Shown: positions 36,601 through 48,728 of the stretch, piece after piece
How the letters are laid out: every line of letters starts with the position of its first letter
Numbering within the stretch: the stretch's first letter is position 1
DNA from: Labrenzia sp. THAF82
GTDB taxonomy: Bacteria > Pseudomonadota > Alphaproteobacteria > Rhizobiales > Stappiaceae
Length of the DNA: 64,000 nucleotides
NCBI RefSeq assembly: GCF_009363435.1
Contig: NZ_CP045354.1
Coordinates: forward strand, 3,004,501 to 3,068,500
Direction: 5' to 3'
Position numbers and translations under genes: made by a program
Notes under the pieces: generated by a model
Seen by the model: the letters and a program-made list of their open reading frames with translations, nothing else
What the model was told of the DNA's origin: nothing
The model's database searches: none

Positions 36601-37804
36601 TCATGTCGATGATGGCGACAAGGTCAAGCGCGGTCAGCGGATTGCAGAATGGGATCCGTACACCCGTCCGATGCTTGCTGAAGTTGACGGTGTCGTTGAC
36701 TTTGAAGACCTGGTCGATGGTGCGTCCGTGCAGGAAACTGCCGACGAGGCGACCGGTATCACCAAGCGTGTCGTCATTGACTGGCGTTCGTCCCAGCGTG
36801 GTGCCGACCTGAAACCGGCAATCGTGATCAAGGACGACAAAGGGGCGGTTTCCAAGACCGACCGCGGTTCCGATGCACGGTTGATGTTGTCGGTGGATGC
36901 GGTTCTGTCCGTTCAGCCGGGTGCAACTGTCAAAGCTGGTGACGTTCTGGCGCGTATTCCGCTTGAAAGCGCGAAGACCAAGGACATCACCGGTGGTCTG
37001 CCGCGTGTTGCTGAACTGTTCGAAGCACGCCGTCCGAAGGATCACGCTATCATCGCTGAGATCGATGGCACGATCCGGTTCGGTCGCGACTACAAGAACA
37101 AGCGTCGCATCATCATCGAGCCGGCTGAAGAGGGTGTCGATCCGGTCGAATACCTCATTCCGAAAGGCAAGCACTTCCATCTGCAGGAAGGCGACGCCAT
37201 TGAAAAGGGCGAGTACATTCTGGACGGTAACCCGGCACCCCATGACATTCTGGCTGTTAAAGGCGTGGAAGCACTTGCTGCATACCTCGTCAATGAGATC
37301 CAGGAAGTCTACCGGTTGCAGGGTGTGACGATCAACGACAAGCACATCGAAGTCATTGTTCGTCAGATGCTTCAGAAGATCGAGATCACCGATGCCGGTG
37401 ATACCGAATTCTTCTCTGGTGAGCAGGTTGACAAGCTTGACTTCGAGGAAGCGAACCGCAAGGCAATCGACGAAGCCAGAGAGCCTGCCAAGGGCGCGCC
37501 GGTGTTGCTCGGCATCACCAAGGCTTCGTTGCAGACACGTTCGTTCTTCTCTGCCGCCTCCTTCCAGGAGACGACCCGCGTCCTCACAGATGCAGCGGTC
37601 AACGGCAAAACCGATCCACTGGTCGGTCTGAAGGAAAACGTGATCGTGGGACGTCTCATCCCGGCTGGTACCGGCGGGGTAATGAAGCGGATCCGCAAGA
37701 TTGCAACCCATCGCGACGACCTGATCCAGGAAGCGCAACGCCAGCAGTCTTCGGACAGCGCAGCGGAAGGCCTCCTGGAAGACATGACCGGGGCGGCCGA
37801 GTAA
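33605..37804 (+). CDS. rpoC: DNA-directed RNA polymerase subunit beta'
   Basis: The 1399-residue subunit has the N-terminal zinc ribbon ([20 protein letters not shown]), the metal-binding catalytic loop [12 protein letters not shown], the bridge-helix/trigger-loop region ([28 protein letters not shown]) and the second zinc cluster ([13 protein letters not shown]). ATG at 33605 is chosen: AAGGAG lies 8-10 bases upstream and the family N-terminus [10 protein letters not shown] begins there; an upstream in-frame codon at 33584 would overlap that ribosome-binding site. A strong terminator follows 22 bases after the stop. Confidence 0.99.
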   Translation: MNHEVMNLFNQQAPTQTFDNIRISLASPEKILSWSFGEIKKPETINYRTFKPERDGLFCARIFGPIKDYECLCGKYKRMKYKGVICEKCGVEVTLSRVRRERMGHIELAAPVAHIWFLKSLPSRIGLLLDMTLKDLERVLYFENYVVLEPGLTPLKQHQLLSEEDFIAAQDEYGEDAFTAMIGAEAIREILMSMDLERESEKLRQEIAEATTELKPKKLAKRLKVIEAFMESGNRPEWMIMTVVPVIPPDLRPLVPLDGGRFATSDLNDLYRRVINRNNRLRRLMELRAPDIIIRNEKRMLQESVDALFDNGRRGRVITGANKRPLKSLSDMLKGKQGRFRQNLLGKRVDYSGRSVITVGPELKLHQCGLPKKMALELFKPFIYSRLDAKGFSSTVKQAKKLVEKERPEVWDILDEVIREHPVLLNRAPTLHRLGIQAFEPTLIEGKAIQLHPLVCSAFNADFDGDQMAVHVPLSLEAQLEARTLMMSTNNILHPANGGPIIVPSQDIVLGLYYLSIMAEGEPGEGMAFGDIGEIHHALANNVITLHSKIKGRFKSIDAEGNPTSEIFETTPGRMLVAELLPKHHEVPFDACNKLMTKKDISKMIDTVYRACGQKETVIFCDRIMELGFKNACNAGISFGMDDMVIPDTKQKLVAETSSLATEYEQQYNDGLITQGEKYNKVVDAWAKCTDKIADEMMARIKAVQIDEESGRQEPMNSVYMMSHSGARGSPQQMKQLAGMRGLMAKPDGSIIENPIISNFKEGLSVLEYFNSTHGARKGLADTALKTANSGYLTRRLVDVAQDSIILEQDCGSERGITVAPIVDAGNVIASLGMRVLGRTTAEDVVNNQTGEVLVAKGSLIDEKDVEAIEAAKVQQVKIRSVLTCETETGVCATCYGRDLARGTPVNMGEAVGVIAAQSIGEPGTQLTMRTFHIGGTAQVVDSSFIESNVDGTIKIRNRSVNRDSDGNLIAMVRNMSIVVIDSDDNERAVHRVAYGSKLHVDDGDKVKRGQRIAEWDPYTRPMLAEVDGVVDFEDLVDGASVQETADEATGITKRVVIDWRSSQRGADLKPAIVIKDDKGAVSKTDRGSDARLMLSVDAVLSVQPGATVKAGDVLARIPLESAKTKDITGGLPRVAELFEARRPKDHAIIAEIDGTIRFGRDYKNKRRIIIEPAEEGVDPVEYLIPKGKHFHLQEGDAIEKGEYILDGNPAPHDILAVKGVEALAAYLVNEIQEVYRLQGVTINDKHIEVIVRQMLQKIEITDAGDTEFFSGEQVDKLDFEEANRKAIDEAREPAKGAPVLLGITKASLQTRSFFSAASFQETTRVLTDAAVNGKTDPLVGLKENVIVGRLIPAGTGGVMKRIRKIATHRDDLIQEAQRQQSSDSAAEGLLEDMTGAAE

Positions 37805-37826
37805 GCGGAGCTCCCATGACAATTCG

Positions 37827-37855
37827 AAAGGCCGCCTCCGGGCGGCCTTTCTTGT
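37827..37855 (+). terminator. Terminator of rpoBC
   Basis: AAAGGCCGCC (37827-37836), loop TCCG, GGCGGCCTTT (37841-37850) is a perfect 10-bp stem ending in CTTTCTTGT. It cleanly separates rpoC from the small gene that follows. Confidence 0.9.
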
Positions 37856-37880
37856 ATCAGGACACAGGCGGAAGTTAGCT

Positions 37881-38174
37881 ATGAATGACAATGAAGTTGA
37901 AATGGATCCGGTCGTCTATATCGTCATCGGTCGGGTATGGGAGAACGAGGAAGCGTTGCCGGAGGACGCCATTACCATCCACGCGCTGCTCACTGCGCCG
38001 GATGATGATGATGCCGTGAGAAGAACACTTGAGTCCTTGTCTTCGCAGGGGTTTGCGGAAGCTGAGTTGGAGCAGATCGGCGTCATGGATGGTGAACCCG
38101 ATGATCCGGTCTATGAAGGCGCCTACCAGGATGCACTTTCAGGCAATGTTGCGATTGTGACCTTTTCAGCCTGA
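37881..38174 (+). CDS. Small acidic protein of unknown function
   Basis: This 97-residue frame starts at ATG 37881, 26 bases past the rpoC terminator, with GGAAG about eight bases upstream. It is strongly acidic and predicted mixed alpha/beta: VVYIVIGRVWENEE, a helix with DDDDAVRRTLESLSSQGF, then GEPDDPVYEGAYQDALSGNV and a hydrophobic end. No signal peptide, membrane helix or recognised domain. Position between rpoC and the str operon suggests a small cytosolic accessory protein, but function is unknown. Codon use and the ribosome-binding site support that it is real. Confidence 0.7.
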   Translation: MNDNEVEMDPVVYIVIGRVWENEEALPEDAITIHALLTAPDDDDAVRRTLESLSSQGFAEAELEQIGVMDGEPDDPVYEGAYQDALSGNVAIVTFSA

Positions 38175-38896
38175 CACGGTGCTTACGCAGTTTGGACCGG
38201 TATCGCAATGTACGTTTCCTGGAGTACAGGTGAGGGGGAACTCCAACACTCAGCAGGATTGAAAGTTCTGCAAGGCCGATTGAAGCGGGCGTCATTGGCA
38301 ATGCATCGAATTCTTCCCGTTCGGTTTGGAGAAGTGATTCATGAGAAGGAACAAGGCTCTTCGTTGGATCCGATCGTCAGAAGAGTCGCGCCGGGAATCG
38401 CGGTCATGCCGCTTCAATGGGGAATAGATCCCCTTGCTTCGTTAGCCGGAAAGTTGACTGCGAAATAAAATTACAAAACGGCGCGTGAATAGTGTCGCTC
38501 ATTTGCCGTATCCGACGGAAATCATGTCACAAATTCGCATTGCCTATCGGTAATGCGCAAAGCCGCGGTTTTTTCGACAAAGCACTTGACGCAATGGGTG
38601 CATATGAGTAGTTTCCGCGCATCCCAAGGGCAGGCGGTAAGAGTGAACCCGTCCAGCGCTAACCAAGGCGCAGGACCCAATCCTCTTAAACGCTGCCGGG
38701 TTACATAGGCGAATACGCGTCGATTGCATGACCGCGAGGCAACTTGTGGTCCTCTGGTTTTTCGCAGCGCCGGCCGCTCAGTTCTGAGCGCGCTGGTGCA
38801 ATTCTGCATGGCTAACGGTTTGCGCCGGTTGTCTGCAGGGCTGTGAGAACTGCAATTGCTAAAGAATTTTTGGATGGACAAGGTAAAGGGCAAAGA
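38175..38896. other. Long gap before rpsL with a candidate str promoter
   Basis: These 722 bases hold no gene I can support. An 86-codon frame at 38208-38468 lacks a good ribosome-binding site and any recognisable sequence. A candidate promoter for the str operon is TTGACG (38586-38591), 17-base spacer, TAGTTT (38609-38614). The remaining ~280 bases to rpsL would be an unusually long 5' leader. Confidence 0.45.
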
Positions 38897-39268
38897 ATGC
38901 CGACCATCAACCAGTTGATCCGCAAGCCGCGGAAAGATCCGCCGAAGCGGAACAAGGTGCCGGCCATGGAGGCCTGCCCCCAGAAGCGTGGTGTTTGCAC
39001 CCGCGTTTACACGACGACGCCGAAGAAGCCGAACTCGGCTCTGCGTAAGGTGGCCAAAATCCGCCTGACCAACGGCTTCGAAGTCATTGGCTACATCCCG
39101 GGTGAAGGTCACAACCTTCAAGAGCACTCGGTGGTGATGATCCGCGGCGGCCGCGTGAAGGATTTGCCGGGTGTTCGTTATCACATCATCCGTGGTGTGC
39201 TCGATACCCAGGGCGTCAAGGATCGTAAGCAGCGTCGTTCGAAATACGGCGCCAAGCGGCCGAAGTAA
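38897..39268 (+). CDS. rpsL: 30S ribosomal protein S12
   Basis: The 123-residue decoding-centre protein. ATG at 38897 gives the universal N-terminus [12 protein letters not shown]; an upstream in-frame ATG (38843) adds 18 residues that are not family-like. [11 protein letters not shown] is intact and both lysines linked to streptomycin response (43 and 88) are the sensitive wild type. First gene of the str operon, 12 bases before rpsG. Confidence 0.98.
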   Translation: MPTINQLIRKPRKDPPKRNKVPAMEACPQKRGVCTRVYTTTPKKPNSALRKVAKIRLTNGFEVIGYIPGEGHNLQEHSVVMIRGGRVKDLPGVRYHIIRGVLDTQGVKDRKQRRSKYGAKRPK

Positions 39269-39751
<483 letters not shown>

Positions 39752-39776
39752 TTTGTGACTTCGAAGGGCTGACGCT

Positions 39777-41852
39777 ATGTCGCGCACGCATAAAATCGAG
39801 GACTACCGCAACTTCGGCATCATGGCACACATCGATGCCGGTAAGACCACAACTACCGAGCGGATCCTCTACTACACAGGTAAGAGCCATAAGATCGGCG
39901 AAGTTCATGATGGCGCAGCCACCATGGACTGGATGGAGCAGGAGCAGGAGCGTGGCATCACGATCACGTCCGCTGCGACCACTGCATTCTGGAACGATAA
40001 GCGCCTGAACATCATCGACACCCCAGGACACGTTGACTTCACCATTGAGGTCGAACGTTCCTTGCGTGTTCTCGACGGTGCTGTCGCTCTTCTGGACGCA
40101 AATGCTGGCGTTGAGCCGCAGACAGAGACTGTTTGGCGTCAGGCCGACAAGTACAACGTCCCGCGGATGATCTTCGTCAACAAGATGGACAAGCTTGGTG
40201 CTGATTTCGATCGTTGTGTCGAAATGATCAGAAAGCGCCTCGGCTGCACACCGCTTGTTATGCAGCTTCCGGTTGGAGCTGAAAGCGATTTCGCAGGTGT
40301 TGTTGATCTTCTGGAAATGAAGGCACTCATCTGGCAGTCGGAAAATCTCGGTGCTGCTTGGGATGTTGTCGATATTCCAGCCGATCTTGCTGATCGCGCA
40401 CAAGAGGCACGGGATGCTTTGGTCGAGACCGTTGTCGAGATCGAAGAAGAAGCGATGGAAGCTTATCTGGAAGGCGAAGAGCCATCCATCGATAAGATCA
40501 AAGAGCTTATCCGCAAGGGTACCATCAGCAACGAATTCGTTCCGGTATTCTGCGGTTCCGCGTTCAAGAACAAAGGCGTTCAGCCGCTTCTCGATGCTGT
40601 TGTCGATTTTCTTCCGAGCCCGGTGGAAGTGCCTGCGATTAAAGGCATCGATCCCAAGAACGAAGAAGAAGTCGAGCGCAAATCATCTGATGAAGAGCCG
40701 CTTGGTCTGCTGGCGTTCAAGATTGCAAACGATCCGTTTGTCGGTTCCTTGACGTTCTGCCGCATCTACTCTGGCGTTCTGAACAAGGGCACGTCTTTGC
40801 TCAATACGGTCAAGGACAAGCGTGAGCGCGTCGGCCGGATGATGCAGATGCACTCCAACTCCCGTGACGACATTGATGTGGCCTATGCAGGCGACATCGT
40901 GGCGATTGCAGGTCTTAAGGACACCACGACAGGCGACACGCTTTGTGATCCGCTGAAGCCGGTGATCCTGGAGCGTATGGAGTTCCCTGAGCCGGTCATC
41001 GAGATCGCGGTTGAGCCGAAAACCAAAGGCGACCAGGAAAAAATGGGCCTTGCCCTGAACCGCCTGGCAGCTGAGGACCCGTCCTTCCGCGTCAAGACTG
41101 ACGAAGAATCCGGTCAGACAATCATCGCCGGTATGGGCGAGTTGCACCTGGACATCATCGTTGATCGCATGAAGCGCGAATTCAAGGTTGAAGCCAACAT
41201 CGGTGCTCCGCAGGTTGCTTACCGTGAAACCATCACCAAACAGGCTGATGTGGATTACACCCACAAGAAGCAGTCCGGTGGTTCCGGCCAGTTCGCTCGC
41301 ATCAAGCTCACCATTGAGCCGTCCGAGCCGAATGAAGGTTATGTCTTCGAGAGCTCCGTCGTCGGCGGTAACGTTCCGAAGGAATACATCCCGGGTGTTA
41401 CCAAAGGTATTGAGAGCGTGATGTCTTCCGGTCCGCTGGCAGGCTTCCCGATGCTCGACATCAAGGCAACTCTCACCGACGGTGCATACCACGACGTTGA
41501 CTCCTCAGTGCTCGCATTCGAAATCGCCGGCCGTGCCGGCTTCCGCGAAGCGATCCAGAAGGCCGGCCCGAAATTGCTCGAGCCGATCATGAAAGTCGAG
41601 GTTGTTACCCCGGAAGACTACATGGGTGATGTGATAGGTGACCTGAACTCCCGCCGCGGCCAGATCGCGGGTACGGAGAACAGGGGCGTTGTCACAGTCA
41701 TCACCGCAATGGTTCCGCTGGCCAATATGTTTGGCTATGTGAACAACTTGCGTTCCATGTCTCAAGGCCGCGCCCAATACTCGATGGTGTTCGATCACTA
41801 CGAGCAGGTGCCGCAGGCTGTCGCCGAAGAGGTTCAGGCGAAATACGCCTGA
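39777..41852 (+). CDS. fusA: Elongation factor G
   Basis: The 691-residue translocase GTPase. G1 [19 protein letters not shown], switch-[14 protein letters not shown]3 DTPGHVDF and G4 NKMDK are all present, followed by domains II-V ([18 protein letters not shown]; the C-terminal [10 protein letters not shown]). It catalyses ribosomal translocation and, with RRF, recycling. It lies between rpsG and tuf copy 2 in standard str order. Confidence 0.99.
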   Translation: MSRTHKIEDYRNFGIMAHIDAGKTTTTERILYYTGKSHKIGEVHDGAATMDWMEQEQERGITITSAATTAFWNDKRLNIIDTPGHVDFTIEVERSLRVLDGAVALLDANAGVEPQTETVWRQADKYNVPRMIFVNKMDKLGADFDRCVEMIRKRLGCTPLVMQLPVGAESDFAGVVDLLEMKALIWQSENLGAAWDVVDIPADLADRAQEARDALVETVVEIEEEAMEAYLEGEEPSIDKIKELIRKGTISNEFVPVFCGSAFKNKGVQPLLDAVVDFLPSPVEVPAIKGIDPKNEEEVERKSSDEEPLGLLAFKIANDPFVGSLTFCRIYSGVLNKGTSLLNTVKDKRERVGRMMQMHSNSRDDIDVAYAGDIVAIAGLKDTTTGDTLCDPLKPVILERMEFPEPVIEIAVEPKTKGDQEKMGLALNRLAAEDPSFRVKTDEESGQTIIAGMGELHLDIIVDRMKREFKVEANIGAPQVAYRETITKQADVDYTHKKQSGGSGQFARIKLTIEPSEPNEGYVFESSVVGGNVPKEYIPGVTKGIESVMSSGPLAGFPMLDIKATLTDGAYHDVDSSVLAFEIAGRAGFREAIQKAGPKLLEPIMKVEVVTPEDYMGDVIGDLNSRRGQIAGTENRGVVTVITAMVPLANMFGYVNNLRSMSQGRAQYSMVFDHYEQVPQAVAEEVQAKYA

Positions 41853-41898
41853 TCCCAGCCTCTTAACGTCAAAAGAAATAGAGAAACGGAGTAATCCG

Positions 41899-43089
41899 AT
41901 GGCGAAGGAAAAATTTGAGCGCAACAAGCCGCACGTTAACATTGGCACGATTGGCCACGTTGACCATGGCAAGACGACGCTGACCGCTGCGATCACCATG
42001 ACGCTTGCAGAAGCAGGTGGTGCCGAAGCAAAAGCTTATGACGAGATTGACGGTGCGCCTGAAGAGAAGGCTCGCGGTATCACGATCTCCACGGCTCACG
42101 TTGAGTATGAGACGGACGCCCGTCACTACGCCCACGTTGACTGCCCTGGTCACGCCGATTACGTGAAGAACATGATCACCGGTGCTGCTCAGATGGATGG
42201 CGGTATCCTGGTTGTGTCTTCCGCAGACGGCCCGATGCCGCAGACCCGCGAGCACATTCTGCTTGCCCGTCAGGTTGGCGTTCCGGCTCTTGTTGTTTTC
42301 ATGAACAAGGTTGACCAGGTCGACGACGAAGAGCTTCTTGAGCTTGTCGAGATGGAAATCCGTGAGCTTCTGTCTTCTTACGAGTTCCCGGGCGACGACA
42401 TTCCGATCGTCAAGGGTTCCGCGCTTGCAGCTGTTGAGAACCGCGATGCGGCGATTGGCCGTGACGCGATCCGTGAGCTGATGAATCAGGTTGACGAATA
42501 CATCCCGACGCCAGAGCGTCCGAAGGATCAGCCGTTCCTGATGCCGATCGAAGACGTGTTCTCGATCTCCGGCCGCGGTACTGTTGTGACCGGTCGTGTT
42601 GAGCGCGGTGTGATCAACGTGGGTGAAGAAGTCGAGATCGTCGGCATCAAAGACACCCAGAAGACGACGGTTACCGGCGTTGAAATGTTCCGCAAGCTGC
42701 TGGACAGCGGTGAAGCCGGCGACAACATCGGTGCTCTGATCCGCGGTGTTGGCCGTGAAGACGTTGAGCGTGGCCAGGTTCTTTGTAAGCCGGGTTCTGT
42801 TACCCCGCACACGAAGTTCAAGGCAGAGGCCTACATTCTGACGAAGGAAGAGGGTGGCCGTCATACGCCGTTCTTCACCAACTACCGTCCTCAGTTCTAC
42901 TTCCGTACGACTGACGTGACCGGTGTTGTTTCCCTTCCGGAAGGCACTGAAATGGTTATGCCTGGCGACAACGTTTCCGTTGACGTTGAGCTGATCGTGC
43001 CGATCGCCATGGAAGAAGGCCTGCGCTTCGCGATCCGCGAAGGTGGCCGTACCGTCGGCGCAGGCGTCGTCGCTTCAATCATCGAATAG
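41899..43089 (+). CDS. tuf: Elongation factor Tu, copy 2
   Basis: Its translation is the same 396 residues as copy 1. By eye the two coding sequences differ only at offsets 278, 608, 752 and 1016 from the start (here 42177, 42507, 42651, 42915), all third-codon positions and synonymous; the stop codon also differs (TAG here, TAA in copy 1). Such identity across 17.6 kb points to ongoing gene conversion. This copy is in the str operon, 46 bases after fusA, and flows into the S10 operon. Confidence 0.98.
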   Translation: MAKEKFERNKPHVNIGTIGHVDHGKTTLTAAITMTLAEAGGAEAKAYDEIDGAPEEKARGITISTAHVEYETDARHYAHVDCPGHADYVKNMITGAAQMDGGILVVSSADGPMPQTREHILLARQVGVPALVVFMNKVDQVDDEELLELVEMEIRELLSSYEFPGDDIPIVKGSALAAVENRDAAIGRDAIRELMNQVDEYIPTPERPKDQPFLMPIEDVFSISGRGTVVTGRVERGVINVGEEVEIVGIKDTQKTTVTGVEMFRKLLDSGEAGDNIGALIRGVGREDVERGQVLCKPGSVTPHTKFKAEAYILTKEEGGRHTPFFTNYRPQFYFRTTDVTGVVSLPEGTEMVMPGDNVSVDVELIVPIAMEEGLRFAIREGGRTVGAGVVASIIE

Positions 43090-43161
43090 TCGACAGCCGG
43101 GCCTGCCGGCGCTTCAAACCGAAACGCGGGCAGGTCCGCAGTCTTATTGGGAACAATAACA

Positions 43162-43470
43162 ATGAACGGTCAGAATATCCGGATCCGCCTCAAGGCGTTT
43201 GACCACCGTATTCTGGACGCCTCCACTAAGGAGATCGTCAATACGGCCAAGCGGACCGGTGCTCAGGTACGGGGTCCCGTACCGCTGCCGACGCGGATCG
43301 AGAAGTACACTGTGCTTCGCGGACCGCACATCGATAAGAAAAGCCGCGATCAGTTCGAGATGCGTACACATAAGCGCCTCCTCGACATCGTTGATCCGAC
43401 GCCCCAGACGGTGGACGCGCTGATGAAGCTCGACCTTGCCGCTGGTGTCGACGTCGAGATCAAGCTTTAA
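43162..43470 (+). CDS. rpsJ: 30S ribosomal protein S10
   Basis: 102 residues, also the NusE partner of NusG/NusB in antitermination. ATG at 43162 gives the family start [16 protein letters not shown]; a TTG five codons upstream is disfavoured. The signature GPVPLPTR is intact. A GGGCCTGCC/GGCAGGTCC stem lies in the 72-base leader after tuf. First gene of the S10 operon. Confidence 0.98.
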   Translation: MNGQNIRIRLKAFDHRILDASTKEIVNTAKRTGAQVRGPVPLPTRIEKYTVLRGPHIDKKSRDQFEMRTHKRLLDIVDPTPQTVDALMKLDLAAGVDVEIKL

Positions 43471-43493
43471 GCCGGGTCGAAGGGGACACATCC

Positions 43494-44204
43494 ATGCGTT
43501 CTGGAGTGATCGCTCAGAAAGTGGGCATGACCCGCATCTACAACGATGCAGGCGAGCATGTTCCGGTCACGGTTTTGCGGCTGGAAAACTGCCAGGTGGT
43601 AGCCCACCGGACTGAAGAAAAGAATGGTTACACTGCGCTGCAACTTGGCGCTGGTACCCGTAAGGTTAAGAACACGCCGAAGGCTCTGCGCGGTCATTTT
43701 GCCGTCGCCAAAGTCGAGCCGAAGCGGACTGTCGCTGAATTCCGCGTTTCCGCGGACAACATGATCGACGTTGGCGCTGAGCTGACTGCCAATCACTATG
43801 TTGAAGGCCAGTTCGTTGATGTGACCGGCACTTCCATCGGTAAAGGTTTTGCCGGTGCGATGAAGCGTCACAACTTCGGTGGTGGCCGTGCAACACACGG
43901 TAACTCGATCTCGCACCGCTCACACGGTTCTACCGGTCAGTGTCAGGATCCGGGCCGCGTGTTCAAGGGCAAGAAAATGGCCGGTCATATGGGCGATGCC
44001 CGCGTGACCACGCAGAACCTGAAGGTTGTGCGCACTGATGTTGAGCGTGGCTTGATCATGGTCGAGGGTTCTGTTCCGGGCGCCAAGGGCGGTTGGATCC
44101 TGGTCCGCGACGCGGTCAAAAAGGCGCTGCCGGAAAATGTTCCGGTTCCGGGTGCTTTCAAAGCAACCGAAGCGACTGAAGCTGCCGGGAAGGAGAGTGA
44201 GTGA
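43494..44204 (+). CDS. rplC: 50S ribosomal protein L3
   Basis: The 236-residue protein reaches the peptidyl-transferase centre through its long loop ([20 protein letters not shown]), which carries the methylatable glutamine region [20 protein letters not shown]. It has a 25-residue alanine/glutamate-rich tail. Its TGA shares one base with the rplD start. Confidence 0.98.
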   Translation: MRSGVIAQKVGMTRIYNDAGEHVPVTVLRLENCQVVAHRTEEKNGYTALQLGAGTRKVKNTPKALRGHFAVAKVEPKRTVAEFRVSADNMIDVGAELTANHYVEGQFVDVTGTSIGKGFAGAMKRHNFGGGRATHGNSISHRSHGSTGQCQDPGRVFKGKKMAGHMGDARVTTQNLKVVRTDVERGLIMVEGSVPGAKGGWILVRDAVKKALPENVPVPGAFKATEATEAAGKESE

Positions 44205-44824
44205 TGGAACTCCAGGTCAAGACCCTCGCAGGTGGGGCGGCCGGTTCGATCACGGTGTCTGACGAGATCTTCGGTCTCGAGCCGCGCACCGATTTGATCC
44301 ACCGTGTGGTGCGTTGGCAGCTGGCGAAACGCCAGACCGGCACCCACAAGGCGCTGAAGCGCGCAGAGATTTCCGGCTCGACGAAGAAATTCGTCCGTCA
44401 GAAAGGCTCCGGCGGTGCGCGCCACGGTAACAAGAAGGCTCCGCAGTTCCGCGGTGGTGGCAAGGCCTTCGGCCCGGTCGTTCGCGACCACAGCCACGAA
44501 TTGCCGAAAAAGGTTCGTGTGCTCGGTTTGAAGCATGCCCTGTCGGCAAAAGCCAAAACTGAGAGCATTGTCGTTGTTGAAGACGCCAAGGCTGCCGAAG
44601 CCAAGACCAAGGCCCTCAAGGACCAGCTGAACAAGCTTGGCCTGACGAGCGCTCTTGTTATCGACGGTGCTGAAGTCGACAACAACTTTGCACTGGCCTC
44701 ACGCAACATTCCTCATTTGGATGTGCTGCCGGTTCAGGGCATCAACGTTTACGACATCCTGCGTGCCAACACTCTGGTGTTGACCAAGGCTGCGGTGTCT
44801 GCACTTGAGGAGCGCTTCAAATGA
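44204..44824 (+). CDS. rplD: 50S ribosomal protein L4
   Basis: The 206-residue protein lines the exit tunnel with its loop [20 protein letters not shown]; in enterobacteria it also represses the S10 operon. ATG at 44204 (TGATG junction with rplC) is preferred over a GTG one codon earlier; AGGAG is 10 bases upstream. It overlaps rplW by four bases. Confidence 0.97.
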   Translation: MELQVKTLAGGAAGSITVSDEIFGLEPRTDLIHRVVRWQLAKRQTGTHKALKRAEISGSTKKFVRQKGSGGARHGNKKAPQFRGGGKAFGPVVRDHSHELPKKVRVLGLKHALSAKAKTESIVVVEDAKAAEAKTKALKDQLNKLGLTSALVIDGAEVDNNFALASRNIPHLDVLPVQGINVYDILRANTLVLTKAAVSALEERFK

Positions 44825-45114
44825 GCAAACTTCCTCACTACGACAAGATCGTCGGCCCGGTAATCACCGAAAAGTCGACGATGGCTTCTGAAGAGAACAA
44901 GGTTGTCTTCAAAGTTGCCAACGATGCAACGAAGCCGGAAATCAAGGCCGCAGTCGAAGCGCTGTTCGGTGTCAAGGTCACGGCAGTGAACACTCTCGTC
45001 CGTAAGGGCAAGGTCAAGCGCTTCCGCGGACGTCTTGGCCGGCAGTCTGACTTCAAGAAGGCCGTCGTTACGCTGCAGGAAGGTCACGCAATCGACGTGA
45101 CCACCGGGCTCTAA
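44821..45114 (+). CDS. rplW: 50S ribosomal protein L23
   Basis: 97 residues, the tunnel-exit protein that docks trigger factor and SRP. It begins [20 protein letters not shown] and holds the RRNA-binding [20 protein letters not shown]. Translationally coupled to rplD by ATGA. Confidence 0.97.
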   Translation: MSKLPHYDKIVGPVITEKSTMASEENKVVFKVANDATKPEIKAAVEALFGVKVTAVNTLVRKGKVKRFRGRLGRQSDFKKAVVTLQEGHAIDVTTGL

Positions 45115-45132
45115 GACGGGGACTTAAGAAAA

Positions 45133-45966
45133 ATGGCACTTAAGACATTCAACCCGACGTCCCCAGGCCGCCGTCAGCTTGTACAGGTTGACCGCTCTGG
45201 TCTGTGGAAAGGCAAGCCGGTCAAGACTTTGACCGAAGGCCTGTCCAAGAAGGGTGGTCGTAACAACACCGGTCGCCTGACGTCACCGAACCGCGGTGGC
45301 GGTCACAAACGGTCCTACCGTCTTGTGGACTTCAAGCGCCGCAAGTGGGACGTACCGGCAACGGTCGAGCGTCTGGAATACGATCCGAACCGGACCGCAT
45401 TCATCGCTCTTATCCGCTACGAAGACGGTGAGTTGAGCTACATCCTGGCGCCTCAGCGTCTGGCCGTTGGCGACACTGTTTCTGCTGGTGAAAACGTCGA
45501 CGTCAAGCCGGGCAACGCAGCACCGCTGTCGCGTATCCCGGTTGGTACGATCGTACACAACATCGAACTGAAGCCGGGCAAAGGTGCCCAGATCGCCCGC
45601 TCCGCCGGTGCGTTCGTTCAGATCGTTGGCCGTGACCAGGGCTACACAACGCTGCGCCTTATGTCTGGCGAGCAGCGCCGTGTGCTCGGCACATGCATGG
45701 CTACGATTGGCGCTGTGTCCAACCCGGACCATGCCAACGTAAACCTCGGCAAAGCAGGCCGTTCCCGCTGGCTTGGCATTCGTCCGCATACGCGTGGTGT
45801 TGCCATGAACCCGATCGATCACCCACACGGTGGTGGTGAAGGCCGGACCTCAGGCGGTCGTCATCCGGTTACTCCTTGGGGTAAACCGACCAAAGGTAAG
45901 CGCACCCGGCGTAACAAGCAGACCGATAAGTTTATCGTCCGCAGCCGTCACGCGCGTAAGAAGTAA
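45133..45966 (+). CDS. rplB: 50S ribosomal protein L2
   Basis: The 277-residue core protein near the peptidyl-transferase centre. It has [17 protein letters not shown], the [14 protein letters not shown] segment, and the universal [17 protein letters not shown] containing the conserved histidine. rpsS follows after 12 bases. Confidence 0.99.
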   Translation: MALKTFNPTSPGRRQLVQVDRSGLWKGKPVKTLTEGLSKKGGRNNTGRLTSPNRGGGHKRSYRLVDFKRRKWDVPATVERLEYDPNRTAFIALIRYEDGELSYILAPQRLAVGDTVSAGENVDVKPGNAAPLSRIPVGTIVHNIELKPGKGAQIARSAGAFVQIVGRDQGYTTLRLMSGEQRRVLGTCMATIGAVSNPDHANVNLGKAGRSRWLGIRPHTRGVAMNPIDHPHGGGEGRTSGGRHPVTPWGKPTKGKRTRRNKQTDKFIVRSRHARKK

Positions 45967-45978
45967 AGGACAAGGATC

Positions 45979-46257
45979 GTGGCACGTTCGATCTGGAAAG
46001 GTCCGTTTGTCGACGGGTATCTGCTGAAGAAAGCTGACAAGGTTCGCGAATCCGGCCGGAACGAGGTCATCAAGACCTGGAGCCGCCGCTCAACGATCCT
46101 GCCGCAGTTCGTCGGTTTGACCTTCGGCGTCTACAACGGTCAAAAGCACGTTCCGGTGCTGGTGTCTGAAGAGATGATTGGTCACAAGTTCGGTGAATTT
46201 TCGCCGAGCCGGACCTACTACGGACACGGCGCCGACAAGAAGGCAAAGAGGAAGTAA
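45979..46257 (+). CDS. rpsS: 30S ribosomal protein S19
   Basis: 92 residues, starts at GTG with AAAGGACAAGGA upstream. It shows [19 protein letters not shown] and the family pattern [20 protein letters not shown]. It forms a complex with S13 in the 30S head. Two bases separate it from rplV. Confidence 0.98.
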   Translation: MARSIWKGPFVDGYLLKKADKVRESGRNEVIKTWSRRSTILPQFVGLTFGVYNGQKHVPVLVSEEMIGHKFGEFSPSRTYYGHGADKKAKRK

Positions 46258-46259
46258 CG

Positions 46260-46640
46260 ATGGGCAAGCCGAAGCGTGAGCGGACGCTCGCTGACAACGA
46301 GGCTCGGGCAATGACCCGCATGCTGCGCATTTCTCCGCGCAAGCTGAACCTCGTTGCGGCTGCTATCCGCGGCAAAAAGGTCGGCTCCGCCATTGCGGAT
46401 CTGACATTCTCCCGCAAGCGCATTGCGCAGGACGTCAAGAAAACTCTGATGTCTGCCGTTGCAAACGCGGAAAACAATCATGACCTGGACATCGACAACC
46501 TAGTGGTTGCCGAGGCTCATGTTGGCAAGGCATTTGTCATCAAGCGCTTCCAGGCCCGTGCACGCGGACGCGTCGGCCGGATCGAGAAGCCTTTCTCGAA
46601 CCTGACCATCGTTGTGCGCGAAGTTGAGGAGACTGCCTGA
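46260..46640 (+). CDS. rplV: 50S ribosomal protein L22
   Basis: 126 residues. The core is [20 protein letters not shown], and the tunnel beta-hairpin ends in [20 protein letters not shown], where macrolide-resistance changes would map; none of the known deletions is visible. Shares one base with rpsC. Confidence 0.98.
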   Translation: MGKPKRERTLADNEARAMTRMLRISPRKLNLVAAAIRGKKVGSAIADLTFSRKRIAQDVKKTLMSAVANAENNHDLDIDNLVVAEAHVGKAFVIKRFQARARGRVGRIEKPFSNLTIVVREVEETA

Positions 46641-47368
46641 TGGGACATAAAGTAAATCCGATCGGCATGCGCCTTGGGATCAACCGCACCTGGGATTCCC
46701 GCTGGTTCGCGAACAAGAACGAATATGGCGATCTTCTTCATGAGGATTTCCGCATCCGTGAGTTCCTGTTGAAGGAGCTCAAGCAGGCGGCTGTTTCCAA
46801 AGTGGTTATCGAGCGCCCGCACAAAAAATGCCGTGTTTCCATTCACTCCGGTCGTCCGGGTGTGGTTATCGGTAAAAAGGGTGCCGATATCGAGCGTCTT
46901 CGCAAGAAGATTGCCGACATCACCAATTCGGAAGTGCACATCAACATTGTTGAAGTTCGCAAGCCGGAAATCGACGCGACCCTTGTTGCCGCTTCGATCG
47001 CTCAGCAGCTGGAACGCCGTGTTGCCTTCCGCCGCGCCATGAAGCGGGCTGTTCAGTCCGCCATGCGTCTCGGCGCTCAGGGCATCCGGATCAACTGCGG
47101 CGGACGTCTCGGTGGCGCAGAAATCGCTCGTATCGAATGGTACCGTGAAGGCCGCGTGCCGCTCCACACTCTGCGTGCTGACATCGATTACGGTGTTGCC
47201 AGCGCTCACACGGCTTACGGCGTGTGCGGTGTGAAGGTCTGGATCTTCAAGGGTGAAATTCTGGAACACGATCCTATGGCGTCTGAACGCCGTGCGAGCG
47301 CTGTGACAGACGGAAACCAGGGTGATCGCGGCGGACGCCGGGATCGGGGCCGCGAGCGCGCAGCTTAA
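46640..47368 (+). CDS. rpsC: 30S ribosomal protein S3
   Basis: 242 residues with an N-terminal KH domain ([20 protein letters not shown]) and the mRNA-entry helicase residues in the C-terminal domain ([20 protein letters not shown]). It ends in an arginine- and glycine-rich tail. Overlaps rplV by one base. Confidence 0.98.
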   Translation: MGHKVNPIGMRLGINRTWDSRWFANKNEYGDLLHEDFRIREFLLKELKQAAVSKVVIERPHKKCRVSIHSGRPGVVIGKKGADIERLRKKIADITNSEVHINIVEVRKPEIDATLVAASIAQQLERRVAFRRAMKRAVQSAMRLGAQGIRINCGGRLGGAEIARIEWYREGRVPLHTLRADIDYGVASAHTAYGVCGVKVWIFKGEILEHDPMASERRASAVTDGNQGDRGGRRDRGRERAA

Positions 47369-47415
47369 TTCAAGCTGCCTGCCGCTCGTAAGATAAGAAA
47401 GACGAGAGAAGAACG

Positions 47416-47829
47416 ATGCTGCAACCGAAGCGCACAAAGTTCCGCAAGCAGCACAAAGGCCGCATTCACGGCTTGTCGAAGGGAGGCACCGACCTCAACT
47501 TCGGCGCATTCGGTCTGAAGGCTTTGGAGCCAGAGCGTGTTACTGCACGTCAGATCGAAGCGGCCCGTCGTGCTATGACCCGCCACATGAAACGTGCGGG
47601 TCGTGTTTGGATCCGTATCTTCCCGGACGTTCCGGTTTCTTCGAAGCCTGCTGAAGTCCGCATGGGTAAGGGTAAGGGTTCTCCGGATTACTGGGCTTGC
47701 CGCGTCAAGCCTGGCCGGATCATGTTCGAAATTGACGGTGTGCCGGAAGACATTGCGCGTGAAGCGATGCGTCTTGCTGCTGCCAAACTGCCGATCAAAT
47801 GCCGTTTCGTTCAGCGTATCGGCGAGTAA
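47416..47829 (+). CDS. rplP: 50S ribosomal protein L16
   Basis: 137 residues, at the A-site tRNA elbow. [16 protein letters not shown] opens the protein, and [20 protein letters not shown] carries the region of the hydroxylated arginine known in other species. The start has an AGAGAAGAA ribosome-binding sequence. Confidence 0.98.
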   Translation: MLQPKRTKFRKQHKGRIHGLSKGGTDLNFGAFGLKALEPERVTARQIEAARRAMTRHMKRAGRVWIRIFPDVPVSSKPAEVRMGKGKGSPDYWACRVKPGRIMFEIDGVPEDIAREAMRLAAAKLPIKCRFVQRIGE

Positions 47830-47850
47830 GGCAGTCGAGGAGTTAATGCC

Positions 47851-48051
47851 ATGAAGGCGACCGAAGTACGGGCGAAAACCGTTGATGAGCTCCGCACGGA
47901 ACTCGAAGGTCTGAAGAAAGAGCAGTTCAATCTGCGTTTTCAGAAGGCAACGGGTCAGCTTGAAAACACAGCGCGCGTCCGGCAGATCCGCCGCGACATC
48001 GCGCGTATCCAGACGATCATGCGCGAAAAGCGCGTGACGGCGAACGCTTAA
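47851..48051 (+). CDS. rpmC: 50S ribosomal protein L29
   Basis: 66 residues, a two-helix protein at the tunnel exit. [20 protein letters not shown] is the family signature. Ten bases before rpsQ. Confidence 0.97.
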   Translation: MKATEVRAKTVDELRTELEGLKKEQFNLRFQKATGQLENTARVRQIRRDIARIQTIMREKRVTANA

Positions 48052-48061
48052 GGAGACGGCA

Positions 48062-48292
48062 ATGCCAAAGCGTATCCTGCAGGGCACCGTTGTCGGCGAC
48101 GCCAATGACAAGACGGTGACGGTGAACGTGGAGCGTCGCTTCACACACCCGCTGCTGAAGAAGACTGTGCGCCGGACTAAAAAGTACCGCGCACACGACG
48201 AAAGCAATCAATACAAGATTGGCGACTCTGTTCAGATCGAAGAGTGCGCGCCGATCTCGAAAAACAAACGTTGGACTGTGGTCACTCAGTGA
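48062..48292 (+). CDS. rpsQ: 30S ribosomal protein S17
   Basis: 76 residues, OB fold. It shows [20 protein letters not shown] and [20 protein letters not shown]. Last gene of the S10 group; 67 bases separate it from rplN, room for a regulatory start of the spc group. Confidence 0.97.
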   Translation: MPKRILQGTVVGDANDKTVTVNVERRFTHPLLKKTVRRTKKYRAHDESNQYKIGDSVQIEECAPISKNKRWTVVTQ

Positions 48293-48359
48293 CCACGCTC
48301 CGATCAAGTGAGCATCAGGCGCTTAACCGAGCGCCAATAGAAGAACAAGGCAGCCAGTC

Positions 48360-48728
48360 ATGATTCAGATGCAAACAAACCTCGACGTCGCCGATAATTC
48401 CGGTGCGCGTCGTGTCATGTGCATCAAAGTGCTCGGCGGCTCCAAGCGTAAATATGCCCAGGTCGGCGACATTATCGTCGTCTCCGTCAAAGAGGCTATT
48501 CCGCGGGGCCGCGTTAAGAAGGGCGACGTGATGAAGGCTGTCGTCGTGCGCACGGCAAAGGATATCCGCCGTCCCGATGGCAGCGTGATCCGGTTCGACC
48601 GCAATGCGGCCGTGCTGGTCAACAACAATAAGGAGCCGGTCGGCACCCGTATCTTTGGTCCGGTGCCGCGCGAACTCCGTGCAAAAAACCATATGAAAAT
48701 CATTTCGCTCGCGCCGGAGGTGCTCTGA
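48360..48728 (+). CDS. rplN: 50S ribosomal protein L14
   Basis: 122 residues, intersubunit bridge protein. [20 protein letters not shown] opens it and the conserved [17 protein letters not shown] follows. First spc-group gene; overlaps rplX by one base. Confidence 0.98.
   Translation: MIQMQTNLDVADNSGARRVMCIKVLGGSKRKYAQVGDIIVVSVKEAIPRGRVKKGDVMKAVVVRTAKDIRRPDGSVIRFDRNAAVLVNNNKEPVGTRIFGPVPRELRAKNHMKIISLAPEVL

Noticed and set aside
38208..38468. 86-codon plus-strand frame in the rpoC-rpsL gap
   Set aside because: No clear ribosome-binding site and no recognised domain; kept only as part of the noncoding gap description.
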